From Arcanobacterium_A bovis (GTDB lineage: Bacteria; Actinomycetota; Actinomycetes; Actinomycetales; Actinomycetaceae), in the NCBI RefSeq assembly GCF_042655305.1, contig NZ_JBHSLR010000009.1: 64,000 bases of DNA; one strand, given 5' to 3'. A model generated the notes under the pieces. That model did not search any database. It was not told where the DNA came from and was given only the letters and a program-made list of their open reading frames with translations. How positions within the stretch are numbered: the first letter of the stretch is position 1; each line of letters opens with the position of its first letter. Of this stretch, positions 16,514 to 25,707 are shown piece after piece. Made by a program: the position numbers and the translations under genes.

Positions 16514-17950
16514 TCATGCAAACACATACAGTAGCGCTACGAGCGCAAATCCAACGACGGATTCGAGCGTCTGCTGCACTGTCCATGTGCGAAGAGTGGT
16601 TTTCACATCCATGCCAAGGAGACGACCAACAAGCCAGAATCCAGAATCGTTGACATGCGAGGCAAACACAGATCCAGCCGAAGCAGCAAGCACGATACAG
16701 GCAACGCCAAGATCGCTTAGTCCAGCATCTGCGACTGCAGGTGCCATCAAAGAGATCGACGTAATGAGCGCAACCGTTGCGGAACCCTGGGCGAGACGCA
16801 ACGCTACCGATACAAGATAGGTGGCTAGCAACAATGGAATACCGAGGTTATTCATAGTATCGGATAGCGCACCACCAATTCCTGATGTACGCAACACGCC
16901 ACCGAACATGCCACCCGCTCCGGTGACTAGGATAACTGAGCAAACTGGACCAAGAGCCGAATCCATAATCTTCTCAAGTCCAATACGGTCTGTACCGATA
17001 TAACGACCCAACAAAATAATGGCAATGAAAGTTGAGATCAACAATGCAATTGGAGTTTGACCGATTTGTAGAAGCACTTCAACAAAGGCTGACGTCGGCG
17101 CTTTAGTGTTTGTCTCAGCTTTGGTTACCACACCATCGATTACGCCAGACTGTACTAGGGCGTTCACGCCAGTATTCAACGAGATCAATAGTGCAGGCAG
17201 TACGAGTGTGAAAATAACGGTGCCTACTGGTGGAAACGTCTTTGGTAGATCAGCATCATCAATCGTTCCAAACAAGTTCGGGAACTTGAAATTCGTATGT
17301 TTGGCACAGTAACGCCCCCAAAGAACACCGGAAACGTAGAACGATGGGATAGCTACGACGATACCAAGCACCATCACAAGCCCCATGTTCGCCTGAACAA
17401 TTGTGCCAGCGCCGACCGGACCCGGATGTGGCGGAAGGAATACATGCATCACGGAGAACGCCGCTGCCGAAGGAATTGCGTAGAGTAAAATGTTCCCGCC
17501 AAGTCGGTGTGCAACAGCAAAGATAACTGGCAGCATCACAATAAATCCGGCATCAAAGAAAATTGGGAAGCCAAGGATAAGTGATGCCACACCAAGCGCA
17601 AGAGGTGCACGCTGCTCTCCGAAGATACGCACCATAGAGTCAGCCAGAACTTTCGCACCGCCGGAAGCTTCAACCAGCTTTCCGAGCATTGCACCAATTC
17701 CAACAAGGAGCGCAACAGATCCCAAAGTGGACGAGAATCCATTGGTGAGAGTTGATAGTAGTTGTGAAGCAGGAATACCAGCAGCAACCGCCGTTAATAA
17801 GCTCACAACAATAAGGGTTAGAAATGCATGCAGGCGGAGCAGGATTACAGAGACGAGGATCAGCACAATTGCTGCTACAGCAATCAGTAGCAACGGCCCT
17901 GCGCTCATCGTTTGTACCCAAGGCTCAGCCGCAAGAAGAATCGGTTTCAT
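16514..17950 (-). CDS. GntP family gluconate:H+ symporter
   Basis: 478 residues with about 12-14 membrane helices. The N-terminal AIVLILVSVILLRLHAFLTLIVVSLL, FFDAGFIVMLPV and LPPHPGPVGA segments are typical of GntP permeases. It imports gluconate, or a related sugar acid, into the cytoplasm. A good ribosome binding site (GGAGATAACGT) precedes the ATG. It is the first gene of a two-gene operon with the kinase/dehydrogenase fusion, 36 bases apart, and is divergent from the GntR regulator. Confidence 0.94.
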   Translation of the reverse strand: MKPILLAAEPWVQTMSAGPLLLIAVAAIVLILVSVILLRLHAFLTLIVVSLLTAVAAGIPASQLLSTLTNGFSSTLGSVALLVGIGAMLGKLVEASGGAKVLADSMVRIFGEQRAPLALGVASLILGFPIFFDAGFIVMLPVIFAVAHRLGGNILLYAIPSAAAFSVMHVFLPPHPGPVGAGTIVQANMGLVMVLGIVVAIPSFYVSGVLWGRYCAKHTNFKFPNLFGTIDDADLPKTFPPVGTVIFTLVLPALLISLNTGVNALVQSGVIDGVVTKAETNTKAPTSAFVEVLLQIGQTPIALLISTFIAIILLGRYIGTDRIGLEKIMDSALGPVCSVILVTGAGGMFGGVLRTSGIGGALSDTMNNLGIPLLLATYLVSVALRLAQGSATVALITSISLMAPAVADAGLSDLGVACIVLAASAGSVFASHVNDSGFWLVGRLLGMDVKTTLRTWTVQQTLESVVGFALVALLYVFA

Positions 17951-18081
17951 ACGTTATCTCCATATGTGAGTTGATTTAGGTGCCTAATTTAATTCGCCTG
18001 TCCATTCAGGAGAATTCGCTCAGATGAATGTTTTTCATCTCAACAAAGGAACCTAACTAACCACTGCCTTGTGATTAGTTA

Positions 18082-18096
18082 AGACTAATCTAGTCT
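18082..18096. promoter_or_regulatory. Candidate GntR/FCD operator
   Basis: AGACTA-ATC-TAGTCT is a perfect 6+6 inverted repeat with a 3-base spacer, in the 277-base gap between the divergent permease and regulator genes. Size and symmetry suit a FadR/GntR dimer. Such regulators usually bind between divergent genes, so repression of the gluconate operon is a reasonable inference. Confidence 0.55.
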
Positions 18097-18227
18097 AAAG
18101 GTATTACTTTTAACAAGCAATAAAAATATCTTTTTGACACGCAGGTATCTTCTGCACCGAAATAGTCAATGCAATAGCCACCAAAGTACTATCAGTAGCA
18201 GCATAAAAATGCTAGTGTTTAGGAATT

Positions 18228-18977
18228 ATGGATACACCCGGATCGCGACATAGAGGCATACTGGAAATAGTTGGTCCACGTATCGCCAACGGAATTCTCC
18301 CAGCAGGCTCGGTGATGACTTTAGCCGACTTAGAAGCGGAGTTTGAGTGCTCACGTACCGTAGCACGCGACGTACAGCGCTCACTGGAAGAATGCGGTCT
18401 CACCGTGGCGCAACGTCGTCGTGGCTTAATTGTTCAACCAATGCAATATTGGAACGTGTTCCATCCTGACGTAATCAGATGGCGTCTTTCCGGTGAAGGT
18501 CGCGAGCGCCAAATGGAATCGCTAACAGATCTGCGAATGGCAATTGAAACGAGAGCCGTTGCGCTTGCTGCCAAATATGCGTCTCGTGATGAGCGCACAG
18601 AGATTCTTAAAGCGGGCTTGAAAGTAGTGGAACTCGGCTTAGAGAGTGCGGGACCGGAGTTTATGGAGTGGGACATTCGTTTCCATCGCCTAATCCTCAA
18701 GGCCTGCGGGAACGAAATGTTCGCTGCTCTATCTACTGTGATTGAATCAGTGCTCACATGGCGTACTCAACTTAATCTCATGCCACCAGTACCGGAGCCC
18801 CGCGCCATTCACAATCACGAACAAATAGCGCGGGCCATTTACGCGGGTGACGCTGACGCTGCAGTCGCTGCGATGCGCGATTTAGTAGACGAAGTTCAAG
18901 AAGCATTCGCATCTCATATGCCTAATGTATTACGTTCAGCAACCACTGCAACACCACTCCCGCCACCCGCAGAATAA
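18228..18977 (+). CDS. GntR-family transcriptional regulator with FCD domain
   Basis: 249 residues. The winged helix lies at about 10-75 (LADLEAEFECSRTVARDVQRSLEECGLTVAQRRRGLIV). An all-helical FCD ligand domain follows (about 95-230), with metal-binding candidates in DIRFHRLI and HNHEQIARAI. FCD regulators of this type sense sugar acids or their catabolites. The position divergent from the gluconate permease and gntK-gnd fusion makes it the likely gluconate repressor. TTTAGGAATT before the ATG is the ribosome binding site. Confidence 0.92.
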   Translation: MDTPGSRHRGILEIVGPRIANGILPAGSVMTLADLEAEFECSRTVARDVQRSLEECGLTVAQRRRGLIVQPMQYWNVFHPDVIRWRLSGEGRERQMESLTDLRMAIETRAVALAAKYASRDERTEILKAGLKVVELGLESAGPEFMEWDIRFHRLILKACGNEMFAALSTVIESVLTWRTQLNLMPPVPEPRAIHNHEQIARAIYAGDADAAVAAMRDLVDEVQEAFASHMPNVLRSATTATPLPPPAE

Positions 18978-19040
18978 TTTCCCCACAACGGCATTTTCCA
19001 AGTAGTCTAGCTACCGATTATTCTTCCTGTAAGGAGCCGT

Positions 19041-19307
19041 ATGAACATTAAAATAAGATATTTTGCTTCCGCCGCCGCCGCGGCCGGAATTACCGAGGAC
19101 ACCTACGCTCTGGCTGAAAATTCCACAATCGCCACTTTGATTGACGCAATCACCACAAAGCACGCATCGCTACCCAACGGAAGCGATCTCGTGCGTATCC
19201 TCGGTTTCAGCTCTTTTCTTCTCGATGGGCGCCACGCAAGCAGCGAAACTATCATTCCTGCTGGTAGCGTCTCTATCGACGTTCTCCCACCTTTCGCAGG
19301 AGGCTGA
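19041..19307 (+). CDS. moaD: MoaD/ThiS-family sulfur carrier (molybdopterin synthase small subunit)
   Basis: 88 residues ending in ...DVLPPFAGG. The C-terminal Gly-Gly is adenylated and then thiocarboxylated to carry sulfur to precursor Z. The ubiquitin-like fold fits IKIRYFASAAAAAGITEDTYAL at the start. AAGGAGCCGT precedes the ATG. The moeB-like gene starts 2 bases after its stop, so the two are surely co-translated. The molybdenum setting favours MoaD over ThiS. Confidence 0.92.
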   Translation: MNIKIRYFASAAAAAGITEDTYALAENSTIATLIDAITTKHASLPNGSDLVRILGFSSFLLDGRHASSETIIPAGSVSIDVLPPFAGG

Positions 19308-19309
19308 TC

Positions 19310-20095
19310 GTGAAGCCACTCGTTGATGTGGGCGCTGAACTAACGCCCGCCCAAAAGGAGCGCTTCGCTCGCCACCTCGTGCTTGCTGAACTGGGCGAAG
19401 AGGGGCAGCGTCGCCTCTGCAACGCTCGCGTGCTCATGGTTGGAGCTGGTGGTTTAGGTTCACCCGCTCTTCTCTACCTGACCGCGGCAGGTATCGGCAC
19501 AATTGGCATTGTGGACGACGACGTCGTCTCACTATCAAATCTGCAACGGCAAGTGATCCATTCCAACGCCGCAATTGGCGAGCCAAAAGTCAGCAGCGCC
19601 AAGCGACGCCTGCTCGAATTGGATCCGAGCCTCACGATAAACACCTACCAACTACGGCTTGACGATTCCAATGTAGATGCCATCCTCGCAGATTACGACA
19701 TTGTAGTGGAAGGAACCGACAACCAAAAAGTGCGTTTTGTTATTTCGGATGCGGCTGCACGTGCGCAAAAACCGATGGTCTGGGCTTCTGTACAGCGCTG
19801 GCAAGCTCAAGTATCGGTGTTTTGGAGTGGCAAGAGCGCCGTCGAACACGGAATGCCAGCTCCGAACGGTATCACCTTGCGCGACGTATTTCCCCACGAA
19901 GCGCCAGTCGATGCCATTCCAAGCGGCGTGGAAATCGGATTACTGGGCGCACTACCTGGTCAAACAGGCGTGATTGAGGCTATCGAAGCTATTAAAATCA
20001 TCACTGGCATCGGAACACCGCTCGTAGGCCGAATCAAATTCATCGACCTCCTCCACGCCACTGACGTAGACATCCCGATCAGTCCCGCGCAGTAA
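19310..20095 (+). CDS. moeB: MoeB/ThiF-family adenylyltransferase lacking zinc cysteines
   Basis: 261 residues, GTG start. It activates the MoaD C-terminus with ATP. The nucleotide-binding VGAGGLGSPALLYL, DDDVVSLSNLQRQ and GTDNQKVRF motifs are intact. The two CxxC pairs that normally bind structural zinc are missing: the CYRCLFP position reads ITLRDVFP and the SCAEAGVLG position reads SGVEIGLLG. The only cysteine is near residue 36. There is no C-terminal rhodanese domain. The last 17 bases overlap the convergent modBC. Confidence 0.9.
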   Translation: MKPLVDVGAELTPAQKERFARHLVLAELGEEGQRRLCNARVLMVGAGGLGSPALLYLTAAGIGTIGIVDDDVVSLSNLQRQVIHSNAAIGEPKVSSAKRRLLELDPSLTINTYQLRLDDSNVDAILADYDIVVEGTDNQKVRFVISDAAARAQKPMVWASVQRWQAQVSVFWSGKSAVEHGMPAPNGITLRDVFPHEAPVDAIPSGVEIGLLGALPGQTGVIEAIEAIKIITGIGTPLVGRIKFIDLLHATDVDIPISPAQ

Positions 20096-22085
20096 TTCTC
20101 ACCTGCGTCGCTTTGACTTCGGCAGTCACTTCCTTACCTTCGTGCAGGTCAAGTTGCACCATTGCCGACGCCGTCACCAAGGCTTTTATTGCATGCGCGC
20201 CGTCGATAAGCACCGATACCAGCGCAGTCGCGTGCTGCATCTGAATGCGCGTGACGATGCCGTTCCACGAGTTGCGTGGAGAACCACCAGTTTTGTGTGC
20301 ATGAAGCGCGACTGCCGCAGGATCGAAAATTGCTGCCGCTATAGCACCTTGCGAAACTATGTCGTCAACGTCAGTGCTATGCACAGCGAGTGTGGACGTG
20401 ACGCGCACAGCCTCGTCGAAATACTCTCCTACCAGCAAATTTACTCCCAAGAATGAGGCCACAAATTCATTGGGAGGATTGTTGATAATGGAGTCGATGG
20501 GAGCACAGGCAACGAGTCTGCCCTGCTCAAGCACAGCAATATCATCGGCAAGCGACACCACATCAAGCAGTTCGTGGGTAATCAACACAGCACCGAGCCC
20601 CTGGCGCGTGCGCTGGTGAATAATATTTCGCAAAATCGATTGGGCTTGGAAATCGATACCCGCAAAGGGTTCGTCGAGAACGAGTAGATCTGGACGCACT
20701 GCCAGTGCCTGGGCAAGCGCAATCCGCTGGGCTTGCCCACCCGAGAGTTCATGCGGCGCGAAATCAGCAAAATCCGCCATTCCCACCGCTACGAGCTCTT
20801 GCCGCGCTATGTCTAACGCCTGCTGCGGAGTTTTCCCCTGGCAACGCGGCCCAAACGCCACATTATGCAGCACCGACATATGCGGAAAAAGCGCCGGATT
20901 TTGCTGCAGAAAACCGATCTTTGCCTGAATCTGCGAACGGCATCGGCTTCCCAGTTTATTACTCGGTAAATCACCTGCTAAAAAGCGGGCTGTGGTAGAT
21001 TTCCCAGCACCGTTCGGGCCAATAAGTGCCAGAACTTTGTGTGTGCTTGATGCGATCTCCATGTCAATGTTCCAGTCGGGCACATCTACGCGAATTTTCC
21101 ATGGCTGAGCAGGCTGAGCAGGCCGCACGTAATGTTCATGCTGCTCTTGACGTTCAGACCGCATTTGCTGTTCAGGCGGCAGCACAGGCCATGAGGGCTG
21201 TAGTTGTGGCAACACCGAACGCTCGGCAGGCACAGCAGCGGCAGCGTCGTCGTCCAAAATCTGCGCAGCTACACTGGCAGACCTGCGAAAACGACGCGAA
21301 CCATAAGATTCGAGCGCATTGGTAACCAAGGTGAGCAGCAGCGCAATACTGATGAGCACCATCGAAAGCGCAAGCGCCGTGTCCACGTTCACCTCACGCT
21401 GAAGATAAACTTCCAATGGCAATGTGCGAGTAATGCCCTGCATTGAACCTGCGAATGTGATTGTAGCGCCAAATTCGCCGAGGCTCCGAGCCGCGGCCAA
21501 CGCCGCTCCTGCCAGCAAAGATGGCATGAGTAAGGGCACAGTAATACGCGAAAACTGCCGCCACCGGCTCGCGCCAAGGTGATGGGCTCTGCGCTCGTAG
21601 GCAGTACCCTGAGTTTTCACCGCCGCCTCAACGGTTACGATCAAAAACGGCATCGACACAAAGGTTTGAGCAAGCACAACTGCGCAGGTAGTATAGGGTA
21701 TCGAGATTCCAAACGCAGAAAGCGAACCGCCAAGAATACCATTGCGTCCAAAAGTGGTGAGTAGCGCAATTCCAGCTACCACCGGCGGCATCACCAGAGG
21801 AACCGTAACAAGAGCGCGCAACACGGCAAGCCACCACGGCAATTTCCCCTGCTCACCGGCCCGTCCAAAAACTAGCGCAAGCGGAAAGCCCAGCCCAACA
21901 CTCAGGAGCGTCGAAGCCGCGCACGTAAGAAGCGAAAGTTCAATCGCGTCTTGAGCCGCGCCGCTTTGGAGCACTGTAAAGAAGCTACTCCACGGGATCC
22001 GCACGGCTATCGCCACGAGCGGGAGGCTGAGAAAGACGACAGCGATCATCGCCGGCGCGAGAAGCCATCGTGGGAGAAAACGCAT
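20079..22085 (-). CDS. modBC: Molybdate ABC transporter, fused permease and ATPase (ModB-ModC)
   Basis: 668 residues. Residues 1-265 are a ModB permease with about five or six helices and the EAA loop ERRAHHLGASRWRQFSRITVP (164-184). A linker rich in Glu, Gln and Pro (about 280-330) leads to a ModC ATPase: Walker A LIGPNGAGKST (354-364), signature LSGGQ (447-451), Walker B DEPFAGID (471-478) and a C-terminal TOBE-like molybdate-binding region. The fusion means one chain carries the membrane and energy parts of molybdate import. AAGGATATTC precedes the ATG. modA lies 33 bases upstream in the same operon. Confidence 0.95.
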   Translation of the reverse strand: MRFLPRWLLAPAMIAVVFLSLPLVAIAVRIPWSSFFTVLQSGAAQDAIELSLLTCAASTLLSVGLGFPLALVFGRAGEQGKLPWWLAVLRALVTVPLVMPPVVAGIALLTTFGRNGILGGSLSAFGISIPYTTCAVVLAQTFVSMPFLIVTVEAAVKTQGTAYERRAHHLGASRWRQFSRITVPLLMPSLLAGAALAAARSLGEFGATITFAGSMQGITRTLPLEVYLQREVNVDTALALSMVLISIALLLTLVTNALESYGSRRFRRSASVAAQILDDDAAAAVPAERSVLPQLQPSWPVLPPEQQMRSERQEQHEHYVRPAQPAQPWKIRVDVPDWNIDMEIASSTHKVLALIGPNGAGKSTTARFLAGDLPSNKLGSRCRSQIQAKIGFLQQNPALFPHMSVLHNVAFGPRCQGKTPQQALDIARQELVAVGMADFADFAPHELSGGQAQRIALAQALAVRPDLLVLDEPFAGIDFQAQSILRNIIHQRTRQGLGAVLITHELLDVVSLADDIAVLEQGRLVACAPIDSIINNPPNEFVASFLGVNLLVGEYFDEAVRVTSTLAVHSTDVDDIVSQGAIAAAIFDPAAVALHAHKTGGSPRNSWNGIVTRIQMQHATALVSVLIDGAHAIKALVTASAMVQLDLHEGKEVTAEVKATQVRITARD

Positions 22086-22118
22086 GAATATCCTTATTTT
22101 TCGGATTCAGAATGATCT

Positions 22119-22976
22119 TCACAAATTCTTCGCTGGCACGAAGCCGTACTTGTGAAGAATTTCTTGCCCTGCTGGAGATTTTACGGCATCAACAAAAGCT
22201 TGCGCAGCCGCAGATTCAGAGCTGTTTTTCAATGTAGCAAGCATGTACGTGGTAGAAACGCTAGCAGCTTCGGGCACTTCCACGATTTTCACTTTCTCGC
22301 CCGCAAGCTGCGCATCCGTGCGATAGACGAACCCGGCGTCGGCCTCTGCGGACTCAACTTTTGTGCGCACGCCCGTCACGCTTTGTTCCTCAGAAACCGG
22401 CTCCAAGGAAACCTTAAGGCGCTCCTCAAGTTTCTTCGTAGTTTTACCACAAGGCACCTGAGCAGCGCATATCACCAGTTTAGTGCCGCGAAGATCGGCA
22501 ATCGACGCCACGTGCGCCGGATTATTGGCCGGCACGATCAAACTGAGCGAATTGCTGGCGAATTTCTCAGGGGTATTCACGAAATCGGATACTTTCGCCA
22601 TATTTCCCTCGTCGGCCGAGGCAAATACCTGAGCCGGCGCTCCATTCTTGATCTGCTCAGCCAGCGCAGACGAGCCATCGAAAGAAAAAGTTACCTTCAC
22701 CTGCGGAGATTCTTTAGCGAGCACTTTCTCGGCGATTTCTGGAAACGCCGCATTCAGGGAAGCTGCGGCAAATACCGTAATTTCTTCAGTGTTTGCGTTC
22801 GAATACGAGCCAGAACGCTCCTGTTTAGCGTTGTTTGCTTTTTCGCCCGACGTCGTTCCCTCACCGTGCGTCTGTGACGCGCTAGAACAAGCCCCAAGCA
22901 GCATACTTGCCACTATTGCAAACCCAATCACCAAGAATTGCGTTCGCTTAGAATGTAGACGGCAGCGTTGAGTCAT
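22119..22976 (-). CDS. modA: Molybdate-binding lipoprotein
   Basis: 285 residues from the ATG at 22976, with AAGAAAG 11 bases upstream. A second ATG at 22985 has the site too close, and a longer frame reaching 23093 lacks a ribosome binding site. A signal peptide ends in the lipobox LLGACSS. The mature part begins EEITVFAAASLNAAFPEIA and contains FSFDGSSALAEQIKNGAPAQVFASAD, the ModA oxyanion-binding pattern. It captures molybdate or tungstate outside the cell and passes it to ModBC. Confidence 0.95.
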   Translation of the reverse strand: MTQRCRLHSKRTQFLVIGFAIVASMLLGACSSASQTHGEGTTSGEKANNAKQERSGSYSNANTEEITVFAAASLNAAFPEIAEKVLAKESPQVKVTFSFDGSSALAEQIKNGAPAQVFASADEGNMAKVSDFVNTPEKFASNSLSLIVPANNPAHVASIADLRGTKLVICAAQVPCGKTTKKLEERLKVSLEPVSEEQSVTGVRTKVESAEADAGFVYRTDAQLAGEKVKIVEVPEAASVSTTYMLATLKNSSESAAAQAFVDAVKSPAGQEILHKYGFVPAKNL

Positions 22977-23171
22977 GGCATGCATATCTTTCTTGAGGTT
23001 AATCTTTCTGCGCGGTGGTCGGTATTTGCAGGTAGCTTTGCCCTGCAAACTCCGACTATCCTCCAGCTTATGAGCACAATCGCAAAATGCCAATTAAAAT
23101 TTTTCACCTCCAAGCAATACTTAGGTTAAGATATTCTCAAAGAATTATCTTGAAATAGTAAAGAGGAAGTA

Positions 23172-23672
23172 ATGAGCGCCAAGAAAATTACCGCCGCCGT
23201 CATCACGATCTCCGACCGTTCCGCTGCCGGTTTACGTGACGATATCTCTGGCCCGCTCGCGGTAAACCTCCTGAAAAATGCCGGAGTAGACGTTCTCTAC
23301 ACCGGAGTGACTCGCGACGACGTGCGCTCCATTGCCGAAGAAGTGCAAACGGCCGCAATCCACGAGGTCGACCTAGTATTTACAACTGGCGGAACAGGCA
23401 TTGCGCCGCAAGACTTCACAGCGCGCGCCATGGACACCCTACTGCGCTTCGATATTCCTGGCATTGCGGAAGCGATTCGCTACGAGGGGTGGAAACGTGG
23501 CGTGCATGGCGCTGCTCTGTCCCGCGGACGAGCGGGAGTACTGGTCACAGGTCTGCACCGAGTCTTAGTGGTAAACGCTCCCGGCTCACCAAATGGCGTT
23601 AAAGACGCCCTTAACGTGCTTCTACCAATGCTCGAACACACCGTGTCTCAGATGCACGGCGACGATCACTGA
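23172..23672 (+). CDS. mog: Molybdopterin adenylyltransferase (MogA/MoaB family)
   Basis: 166 residues. TTGGTGIAPQDFT (about 75-87) and the PGSPNGVKDAL ending are the MoCF/MogA-MoaB signatures. It adenylates molybdopterin before metal insertion by MoeA. AGAGGAAGTA is the ribosome binding site. It is divergent from modA and convergent with moeA. Orthologue assignment between MogA and MoaB cannot be settled by eye. Confidence 0.93.
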   Translation: MSAKKITAAVITISDRSAAGLRDDISGPLAVNLLKNAGVDVLYTGVTRDDVRSIAEEVQTAAIHEVDLVFTTGGTGIAPQDFTARAMDTLLRFDIPGIAEAIRYEGWKRGVHGAALSRGRAGVLVTGLHRVLVVNAPGSPNGVKDALNVLLPMLEHTVSQMHGDDH

Positions 23673-23709
23673 GTCCGCTACCACGGACGGGTGCGCAGGG
23701 TTCCGCACC
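23673..23709. terminator. Two small hairpins between mog and moeA
   Basis: GTCCG/CGGAC (23673-23677 with 23684-23688) and GGTGCG/CGCACC (23690-23695 with 23704-23709) follow the mog stop directly, in an 84-base gap between convergent genes. No U-tract is evident, so a terminator role is only probable. Confidence 0.35.
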
Positions 23710-23756
23710 GCGGATGAATTACCCAGGTTCGCACTATGCTTGAATCCCTACGTTCA

Positions 23757-25037
23757 CTACCAGCGCTTCACGCCCATAAGCTGGATGTTTACCAGATCTC
23801 CTTGAGCAACGTGATCAACGTCTGCCTCCACTACCGCGAGCGCATCCGCTTGCGCCAACGAAGCCACCAAATGCGATCCTGAACCGAGCGCATGGATCGG
23901 CGTAATCTCCAGCTCGCCCCGAGAACACGTCAACTTTCCCGGCAAATATTGCCGCCTACCTGCTGGTGACTTCCACGACGCACCGGCACGAGCCGAGAGG
24001 AGCTCTGGTTGTTCACTCACCTCTTTACCCAACAGCTTCGCAATCGTAGGGGCCACAAATAACGCGAAAGAAACCGCAACCGACACGGGATTTCCCGGCA
24101 GACTCAGCACGCCGACGTCGTCACCCGAATCTCCGCGATAAATCCCGTGACCTTGTGGTTTGCCTGGCTGCATGGCAACTTTTTCGAACGTGAAGCCGTG
24201 GGCCTGTCCAAATTCTTTGACCGGATCAAAAGCTCCCATCGAAACTCCACCGGACGTAACGATCAGATCGGCGTCTTGAGCAGCTAATTCAAGCGTTTGA
24301 GCGAAACTGCGGGCAGTATCTCCCGAGCGATACACGCCCACCACCTGGGCTCCTGCCGCCTGCGCCAAATGGGAAATGAGTACCGAATTAGAATCTGGAA
24401 TCTGCCCAAATTCCGGAACAACTCCCGGATCCACAAGCTCAGAACCAGTAGAAATAACCGCAACTCGCGGCTGACGCACCACGCTCACACGCGTTTGCCC
24501 GATCGACACGAGAGTAGAAATCGCGAGCGCATTCAACGTGTTGCCGGCTTTCAACACAGTGTCACCCACCCGCACATCCTCGCCAGCAAAGCGGACGTTT
24601 TGCCCGGCAGTAGGCTTAACACCAATCGTCACCTGCGCCGGCGCTTCCGATGCACCGCGCGGAGCTTCCGTATCTTCAATCTTGACGACGGCGTCCGCCC
24701 AGCTTGGAACCGGCGCACCAGTCATAATTCGCGCAGCCATAGCGTCGATCGCACCATCGCCAGCATCGCTACTAGAAACGCCGTCGATCTCCCGCGTACC
24801 AGCCGCAATATCGCGAACCACCCGCAACACGTAGGGCGGCCCACCTGAAAAATCCACTGTACGCACAGCAAATCCGTCCATTGCCGAGTTATTAAAGGGT
24901 GGCACGTTGAGCTGAGCCGTAACGTCTTGAGCCAAGGTTCGGTCCACCGCTTCATGAAAATCAACTGTTACAGCTGGTAATGCGTGTGGTTGAAGATTAC
25001 GAATAACAAGCTGGAGATACTCTTCAGGGCTGAGCAT
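23757..25037 (-). CDS. moeA: Molybdopterin molybdotransferase
   Basis: 426 residues. It inserts molybdate into adenylated molybdopterin. Visible motifs are NSAMDGFAV (N-terminal), DLIVTSGGVSMGAFD (MoCF domain) and SLPGNPVSVAVSF. The C-terminal beta-barrel domain is present. It is transcribed away from moaC, in tandem with it across a 90-base gap. The length is normal. Confidence 0.97.
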   Translation of the reverse strand: MLSPEEYLQLVIRNLQPHALPAVTVDFHEAVDRTLAQDVTAQLNVPPFNNSAMDGFAVRTVDFSGGPPYVLRVVRDIAAGTREIDGVSSSDAGDGAIDAMAARIMTGAPVPSWADAVVKIEDTEAPRGASEAPAQVTIGVKPTAGQNVRFAGEDVRVGDTVLKAGNTLNALAISTLVSIGQTRVSVVRQPRVAVISTGSELVDPGVVPEFGQIPDSNSVLISHLAQAAGAQVVGVYRSGDTARSFAQTLELAAQDADLIVTSGGVSMGAFDPVKEFGQAHGFTFEKVAMQPGKPQGHGIYRGDSGDDVGVLSLPGNPVSVAVSFALFVAPTIAKLLGKEVSEQPELLSARAGASWKSPAGRRQYLPGKLTCSRGELEITPIHALGSGSHLVASLAQADALAVVEADVDHVAQGDLVNIQLMGVKRW

Positions 25038-25127
25038 AGATTACCTAGAACTTTCTAGAATTTAGCGAAGGCTTAATTGACTTAGCATCACACTAAGTTT
25101 GATGTATTTCGTGCGATTTTGAAGCAT

Positions 25128-25640
25128 CTAGTCCGCTTGCGAGCCGGGCGCGGCACTCTCATAACCAGGACGCACCCAATCGCCTGAACGGCCTCCCGAT
25201 TTATGGGTGATCACGCATTCACTGATCACCGCCGAGCGATCCACGCCTTTGACCATATCAATTACCGCGAGCGCCGCAATCGTGGCTGCTGTGAGTGCTT
25301 CCATTTCTACGCCAGTTCGATCAGCATTACGCACGCAAGTAGTGATGAGCACGTGATCGCTATGCAGCGTCACATCCACCTCGGCACCATGCACTCCAAT
25401 GGTATGAGCAAGCGGCAGGAGGTCCGGCACCTTTTTCGCTGCCGAAATACCGGCAATTCGGGCGACGGCGAGCACGTCACCTTTAGGAACGCTTCCGTTA
25501 CGCAGCGCTTCGAGCACGGTTTCAGAGCACAGCACTTTGGCTTGGGCACGCGCAGCACGCACAGTAGGTTGTTTTTCGGTAACGTCCACCATCCACACTT
25601 TGCCTGCTGAATCAAGGTGCGTAAGTTTAATATCGTTCAT
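25128..25640 (-). CDS. moaC: Cyclic pyranopterin monophosphate synthase
   Basis: 170 residues from the ATG at 25640, which has AGGAGGAATT directly upstream; a longer frame to 25838 would overlap divergent moaE. It makes cyclic pyranopterin monophosphate from the MoaA product. MVDVTEKQPTVRAARAQA, KGDVLAVARIAGISAAKK, the active-site segment LLPLAHTIGVHGAEVDV and TGVEMEALTA are present. The PLAHTIG form replaces the proteobacterial PLCHPLP, a variant I recall from actinobacteria. Confidence 0.96.
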   Translation of the reverse strand: MNDIKLTHLDSAGKVWMVDVTEKQPTVRAARAQAKVLCSETVLEALRNGSVPKGDVLAVARIAGISAAKKVPDLLPLAHTIGVHGAEVDVTLHSDHVLITTCVRNADRTGVEMEALTAATIAALAVIDMVKGVDRSAVISECVITHKSGGRSGDWVRPGYESAAPGSQAD

Positions 25641-25707
25641 AATTCCTCCTAAATCCATGCTAGTGTGTCTTGAAGATTTTGAAGAATTCTCAGCACGGTA
25701 GGAGATC

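Noticed and set aside
23000..23171. Molybdenum-cofactor riboswitch upstream of modA/mog
   Set aside because: No multi-stem structure with the known pattern is visible, and that riboswitch is mostly known from other bacteria.
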